Origin: Candidatus Zixiibacteriota bacterium
Lineage (GTDB): Bacteria > Zixibacteria > MSB-5A5 > WJJR01
NCBI GenBank assembly: GCA_036397555.1
Contig: DASWIS010000031.1
Span: forward strand, 188,004 to 252,003
DNA length: 64,000 bases
Direction: 5' to 3'
Made by a program: the position numbers and the translations under genes. The notes beneath the pieces are model-generated. The model was not told the origin of the DNA. It was given only the letters and a program-made list of their open reading frames with translations, and made no database searches. Numbering within the stretch: the first letter of the stretch is position 1; each line of letters starts with the position of its first letter. Positions 26,682 through 34,844 of this stretch are shown here, one piece after another.

Positions 26682-27481
26682 TGGTTGACGAATCCGGCAC
26701 AGCCGCCGCTCCGATCGAGCCCGTGACCAGCGTGCCCCCACGGCGCCGACGTTGGCGGCGCGTCACGCTGCTCATCGTGGATACCGTGATCCTCACGGCC
26801 GTCGCGGTTCTCTGGCGCTATCCTGTCTGGAAGGTCCAGGCGCTGGTCTACGAGGGCACGCCGGTTTGGCGCGAGGCGACGTTGTCGCTGATCACGATCG
26901 ACGCCGACTCCAACTTTGTTCGGCTGCCGTTGGCCGACATGCGCGAAGCGCTCTCACGCCATTTCGGTGACCTGGCGACCGTGGGCCTGCGCCTGCAATT
27001 GCCGGGCACATTGGCGATCCGCGTGACCCCGACACAGGCCGCGCTCTGGCTGGATGCCGCGACCGGCATATCGCCGTCGGGCCAGGTCTTGATCTCACCG
27101 GTCGGCGAATCCGCCGAGGCGCCCGTGTGGACCGGTCCCATGGCACGGCGTGGTTCGGGGTTGCGTTCGCGCGCGCGCGTCGCGGCGGCGGTCTGGAATG
27201 AGCTGATGGAAACCGAACAACGCTACTCACGCATTGCGTCGGAGTGGCGCTTCACCGAGGAAACCGGCTGGGAAATCATCGCCGCCGACGGTTCCTCGCG
27301 AATCATTCTGGGACGAACAGCAATCCGCCCGCGCGCCCGCGCAGCGGCCGGACTGTTGTCGAGAGAAACCGATGCGTTGCCGTATCCCTGCGAGATTGAT
27401 ACCCGCTTCAGCGGGCAGTTGGTCGTTCGCGCATTGGAGGTCCGGCAGGAGTGTATTTCGCAATTGACGGACGGTTCGTAA
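26681..27481 (+). CDS. ftsQ: FtsQ/DivIB-like cell division protein
   Basis: About 266 residues from ATG 26681 (GTG 26678 also possible). A short proline- and arginine-rich cytoplasmic tail (PPRRRRWRR) precedes a single transmembrane helix (LLIVDTVILTAVAVLW). The periplasmic part starts with a POTRA-like segment (WKVQALVYEGTPVW to LPGTLAIRVTP), followed by the FtsQ beta domain. FtsQ scaffolds FtsB and FtsL in the divisome. The POTRA strand pattern is recognisable but diverged, which is usual for this family. Identification depends on topology and position between murC and ftsA. Confidence 0.88.
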   Translation: MVDESGTAAAPIEPVTSVPPRRRRWRRVTLLIVDTVILTAVAVLWRYPVWKVQALVYEGTPVWREATLSLITIDADSNFVRLPLADMREALSRHFGDLATVGLRLQLPGTLAIRVTPTQAALWLDAATGISPSGQVLISPVGESAEAPVWTGPMARRGSGLRSRARVAAAVWNELMETEQRYSRIASEWRFTEETGWEIIAADGSSRIILGRTAIRPRARAAAGLLSRETDALPYPCEIDTRFSGQLVVRALEVRQECISQLTDGS

Positions 27482-27512
27482 GGGGGCACCTTTCATTGCG
27501 TCAGAGGGGGGC

Positions 27513-28739
27513 ATGACCACTGACAAGCGTACTGTAACCGGTCTGGACATCGGCACATCGACCGTCACCGCGGTCATGGCCGAGGTGTCGTCAGACGGCG
27601 ACTTCAAAGTCATCGGCGTCGGACGCGCCCCGTCGCAGGGGCTGCGGCGCGGAGTGATCGTGCATCTGGAACGCACGACCACCGCGGTCGCGCGCGCACT
27701 GGCCGATGCGGAGATGATGGCGGGTGAAAAGGCCGATGGCGTCCATGTCAACATCAACGGCGATCACATCCGCGGCGTGAATTCGCGCGGCGTGATCGCA
27801 GTCGCGCATCGCGGCGGCGCGATCGGCGATGAAGACGTCGAGCGGGTCCTGCAGGCGGCCCGCGCGGTCCCTGTCCCGCCCGACCGCGATGTCCTGCATG
27901 TGTTGCCGCAGGAATTTTTGGTCGACGGACACGGCGGCATCAAAGACCCGACCGGAATGGTCGGCGCCCGGCTCGAAGTCGCCGTGCACATTATCACGGC
28001 TTCGACGCTCTCGATCGGCAACGTGCGTCATTGCATCGCCGAGGCGGGATATGAACTCGACAGTCTGACGCTGTCGCCTTTGGCAGTCTCCGATATCGCC
28101 CTCTCCGAGCGCGAGCGCGAGATGGGCGTCGCGCTCGTCGACATCGGTGCGGGACTGACGAGCGTGGTGGTCATTGTCGATGATGCCGTTCGGCACACCG
28201 GCGCGCTGGCACTGGGCGGGCGCAATGTCACCAATGATCTCGCCATCGGCCTGCGCACGCCGTTGGATGCCGCCGAGACGATCAAGACGACATCCGGCGT
28301 CGCCTGCGGCGAGTGTGTGACAACCGACGTGCCGATCGATGTGCCCAGCGTCGGCGATCAACCGACACGCAGCGTCTCGCCGCGCGTGGTGGCCGCGATC
28401 ATCGGCCCGCGCCTGGAGGAGATTCTCCAGTTGGCCAAAGCCGAGATTCGACGCGCACCCGGCGGCGATCTGCTGACCGCGGGCATCGTGCTCTCCGGCG
28501 GCGGCGCCGCGCTTCCGGGCGCCGGGGTGTTGGCCGAACGGGTTTTCGATCTGCCGGTACGGGTCGCACGCCCCCCGGATTGGGCGGCGGGGATGGGTCT
28601 CACCGGCTCACCGCGTGATCTGGGAGCGGTCGGACTGGTGGTCCGGGCCGGGGGTCTGGACCTGGCCGGACCGCGCGGCGGCGGCCTGATGCACCGGATG
28701 GCATCGCGCCTGGCGCATGCACTATCGCAATTGATATGA
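27513..28739 (+). CDS. ftsA: FtsA, actin-like membrane tether of FtsZ
   Basis: 408 residues. FtsA polymerises on the inner membrane and recruits FtsZ and late divisome proteins. The actin-fold phosphate-1 loop is TGLDIGTSTVTAVM, followed by the SHS2 subdomain (GVHVNINGDHIRGVNSRG), the phosphate-2 loop VALVDIGAGLTSVVV, the adenosine loop GIVLSGGGAALPG, and a C-terminal amphipathic helix HRMASRLAHALSQLI that serves as the membrane anchor. A Shine-Dalgarno-like GAGGGGG lies just before the ATG. Canonical. Confidence 0.96.
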   Translation: MTTDKRTVTGLDIGTSTVTAVMAEVSSDGDFKVIGVGRAPSQGLRRGVIVHLERTTTAVARALADAEMMAGEKADGVHVNINGDHIRGVNSRGVIAVAHRGGAIGDEDVERVLQAARAVPVPPDRDVLHVLPQEFLVDGHGGIKDPTGMVGARLEVAVHIITASTLSIGNVRHCIAEAGYELDSLTLSPLAVSDIALSEREREMGVALVDIGAGLTSVVVIVDDAVRHTGALALGGRNVTNDLAIGLRTPLDAAETIKTTSGVACGECVTTDVPIDVPSVGDQPTRSVSPRVVAAIIGPRLEEILQLAKAEIRRAPGGDLLTAGIVLSGGGAALPGAGVLAERVFDLPVRVARPPDWAAGMGLTGSPRDLGAVGLVVRAGGLDLAGPRGGGLMHRMASRLAHALSQLI

Positions 28740-28811
28740 TGGATATGTATGTGCATAGTTTGTCTTGTTAATATCTTGATGAATCAGTGATACACTCAGT
28801 GAGGGGGCGTC
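28740..28811 (+). promoter_or_regulatory. AT-rich ftsA-ftsZ spacer, possible ftsZ promoter
   Basis: This 72-base spacer is strikingly AT-rich compared with the rest of the cluster and ends in a strong ribosome binding site (GAGGGGG at 28800-28806, five bases before the ATG of ftsZ). It could hold a separate ftsZ promoter, common because FtsZ is needed in excess over FtsA. I could not pick one -35/-10 pair with confidence. Confidence 0.35.
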
Positions 28812-30023
28812 ATGACGTTTGAATTCGCGATGGACGAGCAGTCGTCGGCCAAACTCAAGGTCGTGGGGGTCGGCGGCGCGGGCGGCAATGCCATCAATCG
28901 GATGATCTCGGCCGGACTCACCGGCGTCGAGTTCATGGCCATCAACACCGATGCGCAGGATCTGGAAAAATCCAAAGCCAGTTGCCGCATTCAGGTCGGC
29001 GACAAAGTCACCAGGGGCCTGGGCGCCGGCGCCGATCCGCAGATGGGACGCCGCGCCATTGAAGAAGATCGTGACCTCGTCGCCGCCGCCGTGGCCGGCG
29101 CCGACATGGTCTTCGTCACCGCCGGCATGGGCGGCGGCACCGGCACCGGCGCCGCGCCGGTCGTCGCGGAACTCGCCCGCCAGCACGGTGCCCTGACCGT
29201 CGCCATCGTCACCAAACCGTTCGATTTCGAAGGCAAACGCCGCCTCGAACGCGCCGAGCAGGGCATCGCCGAATTGAAAGAGAAAGTGGACACGTTGATC
29301 TGCATTCCCAACCAGCGGCTGCTCACCGTCGTGGAGAAAACCACGCGCCTGACGGACGCCTTCTATGTTTGCGATGAAACCCTCCACCAGGCCACCAAGG
29401 GAATCGCCGATCTGATCACGATCCCCGGCCTGATCAATTGCGACTTCGCCGACGTGCGCACGGTCATGAAGGGCATGGGCGACGCGCTCATGGGCACGGG
29501 TTGCGCCGCAGGCGACGACAAAGCTTCGATCGCCGCCCGCGCGGCCATCCAGTCGCCGTTGCTGGAGGATGTGTCGATTGCCGGCGCCCGCGCGGTCCTG
29601 GTCAATATCACCGGCGGACCGGACCTGACGCTCTTTGACGTCAACGAGGCATCATCGGTCATCACCGATACCGCCGGAAGCGAGGCGAATATCATCTTCG
29701 GCGCGGTCGTCGATCCCAACTTCGGCGATCAGATCTCCGTGACCGTGATCGCCACCGGCTTCGGCCGCAGCGACATGATCATCGCTCCGGCGATGCGCGG
29801 CCAGCGTGGACTGTCGCGCGGACGGCGCGGTGAGGATTCGCTCGAACTCTTCGGCGTCGAGCGCGGCGTCAGCAATCGCATCGCCGGGCTGACCGTGGGC
29901 GCAGCCGACGTCCTTGAACAGCCGGGCGACGGCGACGCCGACGAGGAAAACCTCGATGTGCCGGCTTTCGTCCGCCGACACATGGAACGCAACGAAGTCG
30001 GGCAGCACTCCGACAACCGCTGA
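28812..30023 (+). CDS. ftsZ: FtsZ, tubulin-like division GTPase
   Basis: 403 residues. FtsZ forms the cytokinetic ring. The N-terminal GTPase domain contains KVVGVGGAGGNAINRM, the NTDAQDL segment, the tubulin signature GMGGGTGTGAAP (about residues 106-117) and the GTP-contact region KPFDFEGKRR. The T7 loop reads PGLINCDFADVRTVMKG, with the catalytic Asp residues. The C-terminal peptide LDVPAFVRRH, which binds FtsA, is intact and followed by 13 residues. An intrinsic terminator starts 23 bases after the stop, closing the dcw operon. Confidence 0.98.
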   Translation: MTFEFAMDEQSSAKLKVVGVGGAGGNAINRMISAGLTGVEFMAINTDAQDLEKSKASCRIQVGDKVTRGLGAGADPQMGRRAIEEDRDLVAAAVAGADMVFVTAGMGGGTGTGAAPVVAELARQHGALTVAIVTKPFDFEGKRRLERAEQGIAELKEKVDTLICIPNQRLLTVVEKTTRLTDAFYVCDETLHQATKGIADLITIPGLINCDFADVRTVMKGMGDALMGTGCAAGDDKASIAARAAIQSPLLEDVSIAGARAVLVNITGGPDLTLFDVNEASSVITDTAGSEANIIFGAVVDPNFGDQISVTVIATGFGRSDMIIAPAMRGQRGLSRGRRGEDSLELFGVERGVSNRIAGLTVGAADVLEQPGDGDADEENLDVPAFVRRHMERNEVGQHSDNR

Positions 30024-30046
30024 TCGGCCACTCCTGGGATCGCACA

Positions 30047-30077
30047 CGGGGCAAAGCGACCGCTTTGCCCCGTTTTT
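30047..30077 (+). terminator. Intrinsic terminator of the dcw cluster
   Basis: A perfect 12-base-pair stem, CGGGGCAAAGCG (30047-30058) with its complement at 30061-30072, is followed by TTTTT. With the closing pair open, the loop is GACC. It lies right after ftsZ and before the recG start, so ftsZ is the last gene of the operon. Confidence 0.9.
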
Positions 30078-30150
30078 CGTGAGTCTCCTTCCGGACAGAG
30101 AACTGATAGCCCGGAGCATTTCGGTGTCTCTATCTTCCCCGACGTTGCCG

Positions 30151-32271
30151 ATGAACTCCACCAGCGCGAAAATCTCAGGTCCGCAAACGGCCTTGTGGGA
30201 ACGGCCGGTCCGATTTCTCAAAGGGATCGGTCCGCAGCGTGCCGAGGCACTGGCGGCGCTCGGCATTCACACCGTTGCCGATTTGCTCTTAAACCTCCCC
30301 CGTCGCTATCTGGACCGCTCCCTGATCGCCCCGATCGCCAAAGTGGTGGAAGGACAGACGGTCACGGTCGTCGGTGAGATCATCTCGGCGGGCTTCCTGT
30401 ACGGCCGCAAGAAGCGGTTCGAAGCGGTCCTCGACGACGGCACCGGCCGCATCCCGTTGGTGTGGTTCTCCGGACATCGCTACCTGAAAGACACGTTCAA
30501 AAAGGGAGTGCGGCTGACGGCGTCGGGGACGGTCGTCGTCTACCGTGAGCCGCAACTGGTGCACCCCGAGTGCGAATTCTTAGGCGACGAGGACGCCGAC
30601 GATTTGACGCACACGGGCCGTGTCGTCCCGATTTACCCCTCGGGGGATGCCTGGCGTCGGGCCGGGCTGGCCTCCCGCGCGCTCCGTCGTGTGCTGAAGC
30701 CGATCATTGACGACGAAGTGCCGTCACTGCCCGACCACTTCGATCCCGTGTTACTGGAGGCCCTGGGTTTTCCCACGCTCAACGAGGCGATCACGCAGGT
30801 TCACTTTCCCGAGTCGCTCGTGCTGGCCTCACGCGCGCGCAAACGGCTCGCCTTCGACGAGTTGTTCTTTTTTGAGTGGTCGATGGCGCAACACCGATTA
30901 CGGATCGATGAACAACGCGACGGGCGCCCGTGCCGCTCCGAAGGCACGCTGGCCGCTCGGATCGTCGAATCACTCCCCTGGCCCTTGACCGCGGCGCAGG
31001 AGCGGGTCGGCTCTGAGATCCTTCGGGATATGCGCGACACGCGCGCCATGCGGCGACTTCTGCAGGGTGACGTCGGAGCCGGCAAGACCATCGTTGCCGC
31101 ACTGGCCATGGCTCACTGGATCGAAGACGGCGCACAGGCCGCGCTCCTTGTGCCGACGGAAATTCTCGCCGAGCAGCACCATCACACGCTCGCGCGATTG
31201 TTCGGGCCGTTGGGCATTGTGCCGGTGCTGTTGACTGGGTCGCTGGGCGCCACCGCGCGACGAGATGCCCATGAAGCGATCGCCTCGGGGACGGCGCGGC
31301 TGATCGTCGGCACGCACGCCTTATTGACCGCCAGTGTCGCATTCAGCGATCTGGGTATGATCGTGATCGACGAGCAGCATCGCTTCGGGGTTGCGCAGCG
31401 CCAAACCTTGGTCTCCAAGGGACATCGGCCCGACCTGCTGGTCATGACCGCGACACCGATCCCGCGCACACTGGCCATGACCTACTACGGTGACCTTGAT
31501 GTTTCGATTCTCAACGAGTTGCCGCCGCGCAAGGGGACGACCCAAACGGTCTGGCGGTCCGAGGAAGCGCGCGAGAAAATCTACGAGTTCATTGCTCAAA
31601 CGACGGCCGATCAGAATGTCGTCTATATCGTCTATCCATTGGTCGAAGAGTCCGAAAAGCTCGATTTGAAGGCGGCGGTCGCCGGTTTCGAACATCTCCG
31701 GGAGCGATTTGCCGATCGCCGCGTCGGCCTCATCCATGGCCGGACGCCGGTCGTCGAGCGCTCCGAGACGATGCGCCGATTCTACCGTGGCGCCATCGAC
31801 ATCCTCGTGGCGACGACCGTGATCGAAGTCGGAGTGGATGCCCCCGATGCCCGGTTGATGGTCATCGAAAACGCCGACCGATTCGGTCTGTCACAATTGC
31901 ACCAACTGCGTGGGCGGATCGGTCGCGGGCCGGGGCGCTCGATTTGCGTGCTCATGCTGGGCCGTGATCCGACCCCGATCGCGAAGGAGCGCCTCGAAGT
32001 CATGTGCGCCACCGCCGACGGATTCCAAATCGCCGAAGCCGATCTGCGCTTGCGGGGACCGGGCGAGATTCTCGGAACGCGGCAACACGGACTGCCGGCA
32101 TTCCGCATCGCCGATCTGGAAGGCGACGCGGAGCTGGTCGATCCCGCCCGACGCCTCGCATTCGAAATCGTCTCGGGCCGACGACCGGTCGCACCGCCCG
32201 TCCGGGCACGGCTCGAATCCGAGTGGCGACGACGCACACAGAATCAGTCCGGCTTCGTCGAAGCCGGATAA
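30151..32271 (+). CDS. recG: ATP-dependent DNA helicase RecG
   Basis: About 706 residues from ATG 30151 (MNSTSAKISG); the frame is open back into ftsZ, but that part is not protein-like and crosses the terminator. RecG unwinds and regresses stalled forks and branched DNA. Visible: the wedge OB domain (VVEGQTVTVVGEI to about residue 190), Walker A RLLQGDVGAGKTIVAALAM, DEQH box VIDEQHRFGVAQR, TATPIPRTLAMTYYGDLD, and the C-terminal helicase motifs ATTVIEVGVDAP and QLHQLRGRIGRG. All are RecG-specific forms. About 120 bases separate it from ftsZ. Confidence 0.96.
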   Translation: MNSTSAKISGPQTALWERPVRFLKGIGPQRAEALAALGIHTVADLLLNLPRRYLDRSLIAPIAKVVEGQTVTVVGEIISAGFLYGRKKRFEAVLDDGTGRIPLVWFSGHRYLKDTFKKGVRLTASGTVVVYREPQLVHPECEFLGDEDADDLTHTGRVVPIYPSGDAWRRAGLASRALRRVLKPIIDDEVPSLPDHFDPVLLEALGFPTLNEAITQVHFPESLVLASRARKRLAFDELFFFEWSMAQHRLRIDEQRDGRPCRSEGTLAARIVESLPWPLTAAQERVGSEILRDMRDTRAMRRLLQGDVGAGKTIVAALAMAHWIEDGAQAALLVPTEILAEQHHHTLARLFGPLGIVPVLLTGSLGATARRDAHEAIASGTARLIVGTHALLTASVAFSDLGMIVIDEQHRFGVAQRQTLVSKGHRPDLLVMTATPIPRTLAMTYYGDLDVSILNELPPRKGTTQTVWRSEEAREKIYEFIAQTTADQNVVYIVYPLVEESEKLDLKAAVAGFEHLRERFADRRVGLIHGRTPVVERSETMRRFYRGAIDILVATTVIEVGVDAPDARLMVIENADRFGLSQLHQLRGRIGRGPGRSICVLMLGRDPTPIAKERLEVMCATADGFQIAEADLRLRGPGEILGTRQHGLPAFRIADLEGDAELVDPARRLAFEIVSGRRPVAPPVRARLESEWRRRTQNQSGFVEAG

Positions 32272-32349
32272 CGAGGAGGATGCTGAGTTGAGGATTGCCA
32301 CGCAAAGTTGGGCACGGCAATAGCTTGCGAACAGTTCATCAACGCCATC

Positions 32350-32378
32350 TTGACGTCGTTCTCGCGTACAATGATATT
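32350..32378 (+). promoter_or_regulatory. Candidate promoter of the toxin-antitoxin-like pair
   Basis: TTGACG (32350-32355), spacer of 17, GATATT (32373-32378) is a reasonable sigma-70 promoter; an overlapping TACAAT at 32367 sits only 11 bases from the same -35. It lies in the 150-base gap after recG and about 45-70 bases before the ATG at 32422, so the insert seems to carry its own promoter. Confidence 0.45.
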
Positions 32379-32421
32379 GTGGTGGTGACGGCATGGATCT
32401 CCATTACCTTTCATTGCCCAA

Positions 32422-32793
32422 ATGGAAACCGGACCACGATTCGATTCCAAGGGCCGATGTTACCTCAACTGTCTTAAACGCGACGGTAAAAAGACTCGGG
32501 TAGTTCTAACAAAGACTAATTGGGAGTCGCATTTGCGTGCGAATCCCGGTCGGGCGTGGTATCGTTTCAATTTTGACAGCATCAAGAGAGCGCTACGTGC
32601 ACCCGATGAAAGACGTGAGAGTACTTTGGATGATGCATGTATGATGCACTACGCAAGAGTCGATAGAGTATGGGTCAATGAAACCGCGACAATTGCAAAG
32701 CGGGGATGGTTCTGGTGCGTTGTGACACATGACGAGAAAATTGTGAAAACGATCTACTTTACGCCAAAGATCAAACGGGGCAAGAAGATATGA
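32422..32793 (+). CDS. Small protein of unknown function, toxin-like (RelE/barnase-EndoU-like nuclease candidate)
   Basis: 123 residues, rich in Lys, Arg and Trp, no signal or membrane segment. The layout VVLTKTNWESHLRANPGR, then a helix ending in IKRALRAPDER, then HYARVDRVW, a strand pair WFWCVVTHDEKIVKTIYFT and a basic end KIKRGKKI resembles small predicted RNases of the barnase-EndoU-colicin-RelE group that accompany DUF2283-like partners, where the His, the Tyr/Thr strand and the basic tail would be functional. This is fold-level reading, not a firm homology call. The gene is AT-richer than its neighbours, has its own candidate promoter and is coupled (ATGA) to the next gene, as in toxin-antitoxin modules. 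No Shine-Dalgarno is evident. Confidence 0.6.
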   Translation: METGPRFDSKGRCYLNCLKRDGKKTRVVLTKTNWESHLRANPGRAWYRFNFDSIKRALRAPDERRESTLDDACMMHYARVDRVWVNETATIAKRGWFWCVVTHDEKIVKTIYFTPKIKRGKKI

Positions 32794-33107
32794 AGCTCCC
32801 AGAGCCGGAATTCCGTTACCTCGAAGAATCGGACATCATGTTCATCGGTCTTGGCAGCGATGAGCCGTCGTATTCCGAGGAAGTGGACGAGATTGTGCTT
32901 GTCGAACGCGGGCTATTCACGAATGATCTGACTGGCTTTCGTTTGCTTGGTTATAAGCAGCACGATGTCAACGTCGCCGTCGGCCGTATCACACGAATCA
33001 TCGAGAGAGAACCTTCAGAAATAGACTCTCGAATCGCATCCAAGAAGAAGGCACTCTCCTGGATGGAAGGATCAATAGTCGAGTATCTGCGTACAAGTGC
33101 GATTTAG
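32790..33107 (+). CDS. Small DUF2283-like protein, possible antitoxin partner
   Basis: 105 residues, acidic N-terminal half. The stretch FRYLEESDIMFIGLGSDEPSY to TGFRLLGYKQHDV (about residues 8-60) follows the DUF2283 pattern: a strand with D-x-x-(F/I)-I, an acidic turn, a strand with VDEIVLVE, then a Gly-containing strand with a hydrophobic patch. The second half is a charged helix (IASKKKALSWMEGSIVEYLR). DUF2283 genes are often found beside small nuclease-like genes; here start and stop overlap the upstream gene by four bases. Acidic partner beside a basic protein fits an antitoxin role, but this is inference. Confidence 0.6.
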   Translation: MKLPEPEFRYLEESDIMFIGLGSDEPSYSEEVDEIVLVERGLFTNDLTGFRLLGYKQHDVNVAVGRITRIIEREPSEIDSRIASKKKALSWMEGSIVEYLRTSAI

Positions 33108-33210
33108 GTCCGACCCGCAGGTCAGCTTCGCAACTTCAGTTCTCGGTTCATCAGGCCTCATATTGGCCGCCCTCTTTCGGATCGGCATCCCACGGAATGC
33201 GCGATCAGTC

Positions 33211-33234
33211 TTGACAACCCGGCGTGGGTATAAC
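33211..33234 (+). promoter_or_regulatory. Promoter-like pair before the DUF1844 gene (TTGACA, 12 bases, TATAAC)
   Basis: TTGACA at 33211-33216 is a perfect -35 hexamer and TATAAC at 33229-33234 a 5/6 -10 hexamer, but they are only 12 bases apart instead of about 17. The pair lies 27-50 bases upstream of the ATG at 33261. The same spacing recurs elsewhere in the window. Confidence 0.35.
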
Positions 33235-33260
33235 ACTCTCGCGCGGGTAGAACAGGACCG

Positions 33261-33602
33261 ATGGATCAGACGCCGACACTCGACGTACACCTGATGGGGT
33301 TGATCATCTCGTTGCAAACGGCCGCCATCATGCAGATGGGCAAGACGATCCATCCGGCGACCGGCAAGATCGAACGGGACTTGGACTCGGCACGTCACTC
33401 CATCGATCTGCTCGAGATGCTGCGACGCAAGACACAGGGGAACCTGGCCCCCGAAGAGAGTCAGCTCCTCGATCATGTTCTCTATGAATTGCGGATGAAC
33501 TTTGTCGAAGAAATGAACAAACCGATTGAAACAGCGCCATCCGTGGCCGAAGCAGACTCACCGCCGACGGACGCGTCACCGCAGAGCGATACGCCGATAT
33601 GA
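33261..33602 (+). CDS. DUF1844 family protein
   Basis: 113 residues. The segment LMGLIISLQTAAIMQMGKTIHPATGKIERDL (in two parts) to RHSIDLLEMLRRKTQGNLAPEESQLLDHVLYELRMNFVE is the DUF1844 domain, a small helical family of unknown function found widely in Deltaproteobacteria, Acidobacteria, Planctomycetes and FCB relatives. The tail is a flexible, Pro- and Asp-rich extension. AGGA lies six bases before the ATG. The stop overlaps the murB ATG (ATGA), so both are translated together, hinting at an envelope-related role. Confidence 0.85.
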   Translation: MDQTPTLDVHLMGLIISLQTAAIMQMGKTIHPATGKIERDLDSARHSIDLLEMLRRKTQGNLAPEESQLLDHVLYELRMNFVEEMNKPIETAPSVAEADSPPTDASPQSDTPI

Positions 33603-34579
33603 AGCCGCTTCATTCACTGACGGCCCCAGCCGTGACCCAACGCGCCGACACGGGCGGCGGCTGGCCCGCATGGAGTGCGCCGCTGCGGGAATCTCTGCGA
33701 TACAATCAGCCGCTGGCGCCGTTTACCACGCTGAAGATCGGCGGACCGGCCGAATGGTACTATCCTGCGCGCACGATCGCCGAGTTTGTGATGGCGCTGA
33801 ATACGGCCCGCGACGCACAAGTGCCGACGACGCTTCTGGGAGATGGTTCCAATGTCCTGATTTCCGACGATGGCATCCGTGGGCTTGTCATTCACAATCG
33901 CTGTTTCGCGATCGCGCGTGATGGAGACGCCATCTATTCGGAAGCGGGGGCCCTGCTGGCCGCGCTGGTTGAGCGATCCCGCACCGAAGCGTTGACCGGA
34001 CTGGAATTCGCCGCCGGAATCTATGGCTCGGTCGGCGGCGCGGTATTCGGCAACGCCGGCGCCTACGGTAAATCGATGCAGGATGTTCTCGTGTCGGTCG
34101 AAGTGCTCACGCGCGAGGGGGCACGCCGGACCGTCCCGACCGGCCAAATGGGATTCGCCTACCGTAGCTCTGCCTGCGCCGCCAATGGGTGGACCGTGCT
34201 GTCGTGCCGCGTCGCTCTGCGGCCGGGCGATGGCAACGCGATTACCTCGGAAGTCAATCGCATCATCTCGATTCGCGCGACGAAGCTCCCGGCCGATCTG
34301 CCATCGGCGGGCTCATACTTCAAAAACATAGAAGAATCGACCGCCGAATACGGGAAAATCCCCGCCGGGAAACTGCTGGAACAGGTCGACGCCAAATCCC
34401 TGCGGGTCGGAAATGCAGGAGTCTACGAGCGACACGCCAACGTCATCGTCAATCTCGGCGGCGCGACGGCCTCTGACATCCTGGCGCTGGCCGCCGAGAT
34501 GAAACGCCGCGTCAAGGAGCGATTCGGAATCGAATTGCAAAGTGAGGTGCGCTTTCTGGGTGAGCCCCCAACCACCTGA
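33599..34579 (+). CDS. murB: UDP-N-acetylenolpyruvoylglucosamine reductase
   Basis: 326 residues. MurB reduces UDP-GlcNAc-enolpyruvate to UDP-MurNAc with NADPH, using FAD. Visible: NQPLAPFTTLKIGGPAEWYYPA, the FAD-binding PTTLLGDGSNVLISDDGIRG in parts, LEFAAGIYGSVGGAVFGNAGAYG (the GxPGxVGG-like loop reads AAGIYGSVGGA), YRSSA, and LPSAGSYFKN with the catalytic Ser, then GVYERHANVIVNLGGAT with the C-terminal Glu region near EVRFLGE. These features are those of type II MurB. The usual place of murB is inside the dcw cluster; here it has moved 4 kb downstream of ftsZ and is coupled to a DUF1844 gene. Confidence 0.95.
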   Translation: MKPLHSLTAPAVTQRADTGGGWPAWSAPLRESLRYNQPLAPFTTLKIGGPAEWYYPARTIAEFVMALNTARDAQVPTTLLGDGSNVLISDDGIRGLVIHNRCFAIARDGDAIYSEAGALLAALVERSRTEALTGLEFAAGIYGSVGGAVFGNAGAYGKSMQDVLVSVEVLTREGARRTVPTGQMGFAYRSSACAANGWTVLSCRVALRPGDGNAITSEVNRIISIRATKLPADLPSAGSYFKNIEESTAEYGKIPAGKLLEQVDAKSLRVGNAGVYERHANVIVNLGGATASDILALAAEMKRRVKERFGIELQSEVRFLGEPPTT

Positions 34580-34844
34580 GAAACCCTCAACGGTACGGAT
34601 CGGGAACCCGGTCGGTATCCTGTTTGTACACAAGGCAATAAGGCCCTACAGCCCCATTGCGGGCAGTGGCGGCCTTAAAGTATATTCTCCCCGGGGGAGG
34701 GCAGGTCATTTGCTATCTGTAGCTTGCGCCGAACTTAACAAAGGAGCGCCTATCGAACAGCTCGATTGATTGGTGATAACCTGTAACTACGGAGTGCGCT
34801 TTTTGCACGCCGGTCGGGACAACCACAGATTGCAGCGCGCGACG
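34580..34844 (+). other. 265-base region upstream of sprA
   Basis: No gene. Two promoter-like elements: TTGCGG (34657-34662), spacer 18, TATATT (34681-34686); and TTGATT (34766-34771), 12 bases, TAACTA (34784-34789). A GC-rich palindrome CCCCGGGG lies at 34690. An AAAGGAG ribosome-binding-like motif at 34740 has no start codon at a suitable distance, and the open frame that begins at TTG 34770 gives no signal peptide until residue 26. Confidence 0.5.

Noticed and set aside
33072..33476. Antisense frame over the gap before the DUF1844 gene
   Set aside because: Overlaps the DUF1844 and DUF2283-like genes and the promoter-like pair; no domain.
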